DNA of 64,000 nucleotides from SIG565 sp964607025. GTDB lineage: Bacteria > Bacillota > Clostridia > Oscillospirales > Acutalibacteraceae. The notes beneath the pieces are model-generated. The model ran no database searches. It saw only the letters and a list, made by a program, of their open reading frames with translations, and had not been told where the DNA came from. The DNA lies in assembly GCA_964607025.1 (NCBI GenBank), contig CAZSIL010000006.1, positions 5,037 through 69,036 on the forward strand, read 5' to 3'. Every line of letters begins with the position of its first letter. Position 1 is the stretch's first letter. Below are positions 59,733 to 64,000 of the stretch, one piece after another. Made by a program: the position numbers and the translations under genes.

Positions 59733-61004
59733 ATGAGCAAGAAAATTAAGATTGCCTTTGCAGGTCTTGGCGGTCGAGGTAATTGCTATGCTGAGCATCT
59801 AGCAAATATGCCCGATAAGGTTGAGCTTGTTGCGGCAGCTGATACGGATGCCGAAAAATTGCAGATTTTTTCTGATAAATACGGTATTCATGAAAATATG
59901 AGGTTTAATTCTGCCGAGGAAATGCTCGAGCGTGAGCGACTGGCTGACGTTTTAGTTCTTTCCACAATGGACAGACAGCACTACGGCCACGCAATCCCCG
60001 CGCTTAACAAGGGCTACCATCTTTTACTCGAAAAGCCCATTTCACCGAGCTATGATGAGTGCCTCGAGATAGCCGATACCGCAAACAAATTAGGGCTCAC
60101 GGTTATGGTTTGCCACGTGCTGCGCTATACTCCTTTTTATACTAAAGTTAAGGAAATTATTGATTCGGGCGTTATTGGTAAGGTTAAGGCAATTCAGGGT
60201 ATGGAGCAGGTTGGCTTCTGGCACCAGGCGCACTCTTTTGTACGTGGTAACTGGCGCGATAGCAATGAAACAACGCCTATGATTATGCAAAAATGCTGCC
60301 ATGATACCGATATTCTTTTGTGGCTTACAGGTAAGAAATGCCTTTCGGTTTCCTCTTTTGGTAATTTATCACACTTTAAGAGTGAAAATGCACCCGAAGG
60401 CGCTCCTGAGCGTTGTTCTGATAAATGCCCCGTTTACAAAACTTGCCCCTACAGTATCGAATATTGCTATTTGAAGAAAGCAAGAGATGAAGATTTTTGG
60501 CTATGGCCAATCAACATAGTTACACCTATTCCTACATACGAAGAACTCACAAAGCGTCTCGAAACAGGTCCCTATGGCAGATGCGTATATCATTGCGATA
60601 ACAATGTTGTTGACCATCAGGTTGTTAATATGTTAATGGAAGACGATATTACCGTTTCCTATACTATGTGCGCCTTCACCGATAAGTGCGCTCGTGAAAT
60701 TCACGTAATGGGCACCTTTGGCGAAATCATTGGTGACGCCGAGGCAGAGACGGTTAAACTCACTGTATTTGGTAAAGAAACAGAGGTGTTCAGCACCAAA
60801 CCCGAGCTTGGCGATGAATTAGGTCACGGCGGTGGCGACTGGATGCTGGTTAAAGACCTTGTTTCTCTCTTTGCCGATGGCGAAGGTGAGTGCCGCACCG
60901 ATATTAATCAGTCGGTTGAGAGCCATATAGTAGCGTTAGCAGCCGAAGAATCACGAATTAACGGCGGCAAAGTTATTGACGTTCAAGCAAAAATTAATAG
61001 ATAA
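59733..61004 (+). CDS. Gfo/Idh/MocA-family oxidoreductase
   Basis: The 423-aa protein has an N-terminal Rossmann fold (IAFAGLGGRGNCYAEHLA), the substrate-linked EKPISPSYDE and a C-terminal alpha/beta domain. Such enzymes oxidise or reduce sugars or sugar acids using NAD(P). An unusual Cys-rich insertion (CSDKCPVYKTCPYSIEYC, about residues 228-245) could bind a metal. It is preceded by a strong promoter and stands alone, so its sugar substrate cannot be inferred. Confidence 0.88.
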   Translation: MSKKIKIAFAGLGGRGNCYAEHLANMPDKVELVAAADTDAEKLQIFSDKYGIHENMRFNSAEEMLERERLADVLVLSTMDRQHYGHAIPALNKGYHLLLEKPISPSYDECLEIADTANKLGLTVMVCHVLRYTPFYTKVKEIIDSGVIGKVKAIQGMEQVGFWHQAHSFVRGNWRDSNETTPMIMQKCCHDTDILLWLTGKKCLSVSSFGNLSHFKSENAPEGAPERCSDKCPVYKTCPYSIEYCYLKKARDEDFWLWPINIVTPIPTYEELTKRLETGPYGRCVYHCDNNVVDHQVVNMLMEDDITVSYTMCAFTDKCAREIHVMGTFGEIIGDAEAETVKLTVFGKETEVFSTKPELGDELGHGGGDWMLVKDLVSLFADGEGECRTDINQSVESHIVALAAEESRINGGKVIDVQAKINR

Positions 61005-61036
61005 AAAAACACCGCTCGTATGAGCGGTGTTTTTTT
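61003..61036 (+). terminator. Terminator of the Gfo/Idh/MocA gene
   Basis: A 15-bp stem (AAAAAAACACCGCTC / GAGCGGTGTTTTTTT) with a 4-nt loop overlaps the end of the stop codon and runs into seven T. Confidence 0.9.
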
Positions 61037-61294
61037 AGGGGCTGGGATTTAGGATATAGGATTTAAAAAACGAACCACGTAGGGACAGGTATGGCTGCGC
61101 AGACCCTTTTGTCGTGTTGCGACATTTTCCCTATAAGAAAAATCACGTCCTCGACTGTCCGCCGAATTGGCCCAAAACAAAACGGTATACATCAATGCCG
61201 TCCGTTTCTCTCCTTATATCAAACCTAAGTTTTTTCTTCAATCAGTGGAAGGAATATCTAACTCCTAAATCCCATATCCTAAACCCTAAAAAAA
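61030..61294. repeat. MITE-like element bounded by inverted repeats
   Basis: TTTTTTTAGGG (61030-61040) and CCCTAAAAAAA (61284-61294) are perfect terminal inverted repeats, and GGATTTAGGATATAGG-type units lie just inside each end. The 200-bp interior has no convincing gene: a 74-aa plus-strand frame at 61114 lacks a ribosome site and homology. The stretch between 61005 and 61323 otherwise holds only the two terminators. Confidence 0.55.
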
Positions 61295-61320
61295 GACCGT
61301 TCCCGAAGGAACGGTCTTTT
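61291..61320 (-). terminator. Terminator of the surface-esterase operon
   Basis: A 13-bp stem (AAAAGACCGTTCC / GGAACGGTCTTTT) with a CGAA loop lies 4 nt past the 46-aa ORF on the minus strand and has a T run. Confidence 0.85.
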
Positions 61321-61323
61321 AAA

Positions 61324-61464
61324 TTAGTTGTTACCTAAGATTCCTGATGTCCAGCTTCCAACCCAACCTGTTTCATTATCGCTGCCTTCTGTTAACTGAG
61401 CAGCAATAACATCGGTTGTTTCAAGGTTTACTACCATAATTTCAGGAGTTTCATAATTTTTCAT
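61324..61464 (-). CDS. Small protein of 46 aa after the surface esterase
   Basis: An ATG at 61464, 6-7 nt after AAAGGAG, opens a 46-codon frame. The product begins MKNYETPEIMVVNLETTD, continues VIAAQLTEGSDNE, and ends with Trp-rich GWVGSWTSGILGNN. It is separated by 20 nt from the preceding surface-protein stop and by 4 nt from a terminator, as a real last gene would be. Short proteins starting KxYExPE are common in gut Clostridia; some are thought of as peptide precursors or surface-linked peptides, but no function is established to my knowledge. Confidence 0.7.
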   Translation of the reverse strand: MKNYETPEIMVVNLETTDVIAAQLTEGSDNETGWVGSWTSGILGNN

Positions 61465-61484
61465 TTCTCTTTCTCCTTTCATTA

Positions 61485-64000
61485 TTAGTTAGAAAGCGAA
61501 TACTCAAACTTATTCAATGAGCCGTAGAAGGCACCACTGTGAGTCTGGTATTGTGCAAATTTCGCACTCTTTGTAACATTTTCATTGGTAAATGCATTAT
61601 AAAGAGCAATTACGCCGTGCGGAGGAGATGCCTGATAATCACCAAGACCTGCGCCGGTAATAGTAAACGTAAACGCGGTTCCGCTTTCTGCAACTCTCGC
61701 ATTAATGATACGAGCCGCCGTAACTGTACTAAACACGCGTGTGCCTGCGCAGTCTGCCGGGTGGAAGGCAGAAACGATATCTCCAGCGTCCTTCGCACCA
61801 AGTGAGCACATCCAGGTAATACGTGTGGAAATCTCATTAACATCCTCATCAAGCGCAGCCATAACAACTGCCTGCCAGCCACCTGCTGAACCGCCGGATG
61901 TGGTAATAGATAAATCAGCGTTTAACTTATCAGCAAATAATGCCTTTGCAACCTGTACTGCGATATAGTCACGCTTTAAAATACCGTATAAATGAGTTGC
62001 AGTAGGGTCGTCTTCGCTGCTAATATCCGCATTCAAATCAATTGCTGAACCGTTTGGTTTACCGTGGTTAAGCACACGAACTGCCAAGGCATTTCCCGGT
62101 GCGCCTGTTGAAAACGGGTCGCTGGACCAAGACATAAACGATGCCGACATATTAAGTCCAGTGCCTTCGTTTGGTACTGAGAATATACCTGTTGCCGGAC
62201 GCTCGTTAGCGGCGGCCTCGGTGTTAAGACCTGCATCTCCTGTGGCAATCCAGAAATGATAAGAAGTATAGTTATCGCCTTTTTCAGCAACCTTAAGCTT
62301 TAGTGTTTCTTCACTGTTAACGTATTCCGTTCCTACTTCATTTTCGGTTGCTAACCACGAAGCAGCCGCAGCGGTATCAACGGCAGCTACTTGGGTATCC
62401 CAAGCAGCTGACCATGTATCGTAATAACCCTTCGTTTCAGTAACTAATGCGTCAGCAGTCATGCTTTCTTCAAGTGACTGTGTAATATTAGCGAAATCAG
62501 CAGCGGCACTTGCATAGAAGGATGTAACCGTCTTGCCGGTTGCAGCATTTACAAGTTTACCTGTAAAGCGTACAACGCCTGCCTGTTCCATCTGGGTTGT
62601 ATACTTAAAGATACTGCCGTCGGTAGCGGGATTATGTGTACCGCTTGCAACTGTACCGGCACCGTCTTTATCAACCTGCCACTGTAATTCGTAATCGCCT
62701 TTGAGGCGGAAGATGAAGGAAATATCTTCATTTAATCCATAGCTTAACGCCGTTGTGGAAGCATCGCCATCGATATCGTGGTCGGTACCGCCGTAAAGAA
62801 GATTATCAATATTGTTGTCATATTCAGGATATGCCGCACTAATTACATCGTCATAGGAGTTCATCCAAGCTTCACCCTCTAAATAGGTAACCTCATCATC
62901 TGCACCGATTATATACGGTAAAGCCATAATGTCAACCTCATACATTGATTCAGGTATGCTTGTAAGAAGTGCTGCAGCATCAGCATAAGCTTCAGTAGCA
63001 GTCATAAGCTTTTCAATAACAACGTTTTGAGCAGTATAGCGCCCACCGTTAGCCATTGGTTTACCAATAGAAACTGCTGCTTCTTCAAGGTCTGTAGCAT
63101 CAGGTAAAATTGCTTCTGCATCCCAAAGTGCATACGGGATTATAAGTACGCCCACCTGAGTGTATGCTTCATCTAAATAGATGCCGTCTGCTTCCTTTTT
63201 AATCTCGGGGAAGCGGGTTACAAAACGTATACCTGCGGTGAGAGTATCGGTCTTTGCACGTGCCTGAACACCTAATGCATAGATAGATGCTTCACGCTCA
63301 GCAAGAGTTGTGTACTCAGCTGCGAGAACCATAGTTTCGGGTTTCATTACTTCAAATCCGAATACTGTACCTTCTTCGTTAGTAGCGCCAATAACCTTAG
63401 CAGCGCCGCATCCATCAGCAGTAACAGTTAATGTACCATACTTGAGTGCTACATCTGCAGACTCGTTGATAGTTACTGTATAAGCAGTGTCATTATCTGC
63501 TACAGGAGCTATCGTCATATTCTTATCGGCAATAGTATTAACAATAAGACCTGTATCGGTACCCTTAGCCACACCGGTGAGTAATACGCTAACGTCACCT
63601 TCAGTTTCATAAGTACCTTCAAGTGTGAATTCACCTTCGCCGTATACTATCAACCAACCGTTAGAAATTTCATAGTCAGCACCACGGTGTGCGGTCCAAG
63701 TAATTTTAGAACCTTCTACTGTATTGCCGCCAACGTTGAACGAAGCACCAGCAAGGTTAAACGCAGAGTTAGCTGCGATAAGTCCACTGTTTTGAATGTC
63801 ATCAAACGGTATAAAGTCAATACCTTTTTCATCAGCATAGGTTTCAGCAGTTGAACCGCTATAACCATAAATTGCTTCGACAGTAGTTGGGATGGAAGAA
63901 TCGCCGAAGGTCATATCGGGATTATATACGTAAACCTTTTCGAGCAAGGTACAACCAGCAAAAGCACTTGCGCCAAGTGTTTCTACAGTTAACGGTAAGG
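61485..64000 (-). CDS. Large surface protein with BspA-type repeats and CE7-like esterase domain (partial, 5' end missing)
   Basis: The frame stays open to the right edge of the window, so the N-terminus lies beyond it. The portion past 63947 reads LGASAFAGCTLLEKVYV, a BspA-type leucine-rich repeat, followed by the repeat cap (IYGYSGSTAETYADEKGIDF). Long extracellular beta-rich regions follow. The last 180 residues match CE7 acetyl-xylan esterases, with nucleophile Ser in GGSAGG (codon at 61887-61889), an Asp in AGLGDYQ and a final His in QTHSG. A secreted, surface-bound deacetylase of polysaccharides is the best reading. Codon use does not look foreign. Confidence 0.8.
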   Translation of the reverse strand, partial: LPLTVETLGASAFAGCTLLEKVYVYNPDMTFGDSSIPTTVEAIYGYSGSTAETYADEKGIDFIPFDDIQNSGLIAANSAFNLAGASFNVGGNTVEGSKITWTAHRGADYEISNGWLIVYGEGEFTLEGTYETEGDVSVLLTGVAKGTDTGLIVNTIADKNMTIAPVADNDTAYTVTINESADVALKYGTLTVTADGCGAAKVIGATNEEGTVFGFEVMKPETMVLAAEYTTLAEREASIYALGVQARAKTDTLTAGIRFVTRFPEIKKEADGIYLDEAYTQVGVLIIPYALWDAEAILPDATDLEEAAVSIGKPMANGGRYTAQNVVIEKLMTATEAYADAAALLTSIPESMYEVDIMALPYIIGADDEVTYLEGEAWMNSYDDVISAAYPEYDNNIDNLLYGGTDHDIDGDASTTALSYGLNEDISFIFRLKGDYELQWQVDKDGAGTVASGTHNPATDGSIFKYTTQMEQAGVVRFTGKLVNAATGKTVTSFYASAAADFANITQSLEESMTADALVTETKGYYDTWSAAWDTQVAAVDTAAAASWLATENEVGTEYVNSEETLKLKVAEKGDNYTSYHFWIATGDAGLNTEAAANERPATGIFSVPNEGTGLNMSASFMSWSSDPFSTGAPGNALAVRVLNHGKPNGSAIDLNADISSEDDPTATHLYGILKRDYIAVQVAKALFADKLNADLSITTSGGSAGGWQAVVMAALDEDVNEISTRITWMCSLGAKDAGDIVSAFHPADCAGTRVFSTVTAARIINARVAESGTAFTFTITGAGLGDYQASPPHGVIALYNAFTNENVTKSAKFAQYQTHSGAFYGSLNKFEYSLSN

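Noticed and set aside
61114..61338. 74-aa plus-strand frame inside the MITE-like element
   Set aside because: It runs through repeat and terminator hairpin sequence and has no ribosome site.
1..64000. tRNA, rRNA, CRISPR arrays, transposases or phage genes
   Set aside because: No cloverleaf, rRNA segment, regular spaced repeats or transposase/integrase protein was recognised on either strand.

Overview
The window is about 64 kb of a low-to-mid GC Gram-positive chromosome. It most resembles a gut-associated Clostridia/Eubacteriales member of the Oscillospiraceae type; this taxonomic reading is inference. Supporting signs are paired GlgC/GlgD glycogen genes, a T-box leader on thrS, lipobox lipoproteins, MreBCD with a class B PBP, a PocR-domain AraC regulator, a choloylglycine (bile salt) hydrolase-family gene and a BspA-type repeat surface protein. 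There are no rRNA or tRNA genes, CRISPR arrays, phage genes or transposases that I can recognise. Genes are dense, and short T-tailed hairpins separate most transcription units.

Layout. 0-8.8 kb (minus): uppP, the glycogen operon glgB-glgC-glgD-glgA, a polysaccharide flippase and a small membrane exporter. 8.8-9.76 kb: a small cassette of two XRE regulators and a divergent 65-aa ORF, bounded by inverted copies of a GGATTTAGG-plus-hairpin repeat. 9.75-23.1 kb (minus): hisS-aspS, an MgsA-like gene that lacks two catalytic residues, and a long, nearly gapless run polA / LMW-phosphatase-RimI fusion / tsaD / lipid kinase / mreB / mreC / mreD / PBP2. 23.2-34 kb: dusB (apparently leaderless), yebC, peptidases, tex, a MATE transporter and a membrane-anchored PIG-L protein.

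34-36.2 kb: thrS with its T-box. 36.3-42.4 kb: a maltodextrin-type ABC importer (no ATPase gene here), malQ, a bile-salt-hydrolase-like gene and a nitroreductase. 42.4-48.6 kb: a sugar locus with divergent arms, AraC/PocR regulator plus glycerol-1-phosphate dehydrogenase on minus, and FucI-like isomerase, FGGY kinase and DUF4432 epimerase-like protein on plus. 48.6-49.13 kb: a gene-free stretch holding two divergently promoted candidate non-coding RNAs.

49.1-51.4 kb: a lipoprotein, a DnaA-box-like inverted repeat, three small unknown genes and a YfcE phosphoesterase. 51.4-54.4 kb: a 995-aa protein joining a 12-TM MFS sugar transporter to a complete GH2 glycosidase. 54.4-61 kb: gdhA, lemA with its TPM partner, coaX, rpsF-ssb-rpsR and a Gfo/Idh/MocA oxidoreductase. 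61-64 kb: a MITE-like repeat, a 46-aa small ORF, and the 3' part of a large surface protein with a CE7-like esterase domain that runs off the right edge.

The genes together describe an organism that stores glycogen and takes up and processes glucans, glycosides and deacetylated or bile-conjugated substrates. The strongest candidates for new biology are the MFS-GH2 fusion, the phosphatase-RimI fusion beside tsaD, the active-site-altered MgsA homologue, the two non-coding RNA candidates, and the surface esterase with its 46-aa downstream peptide.
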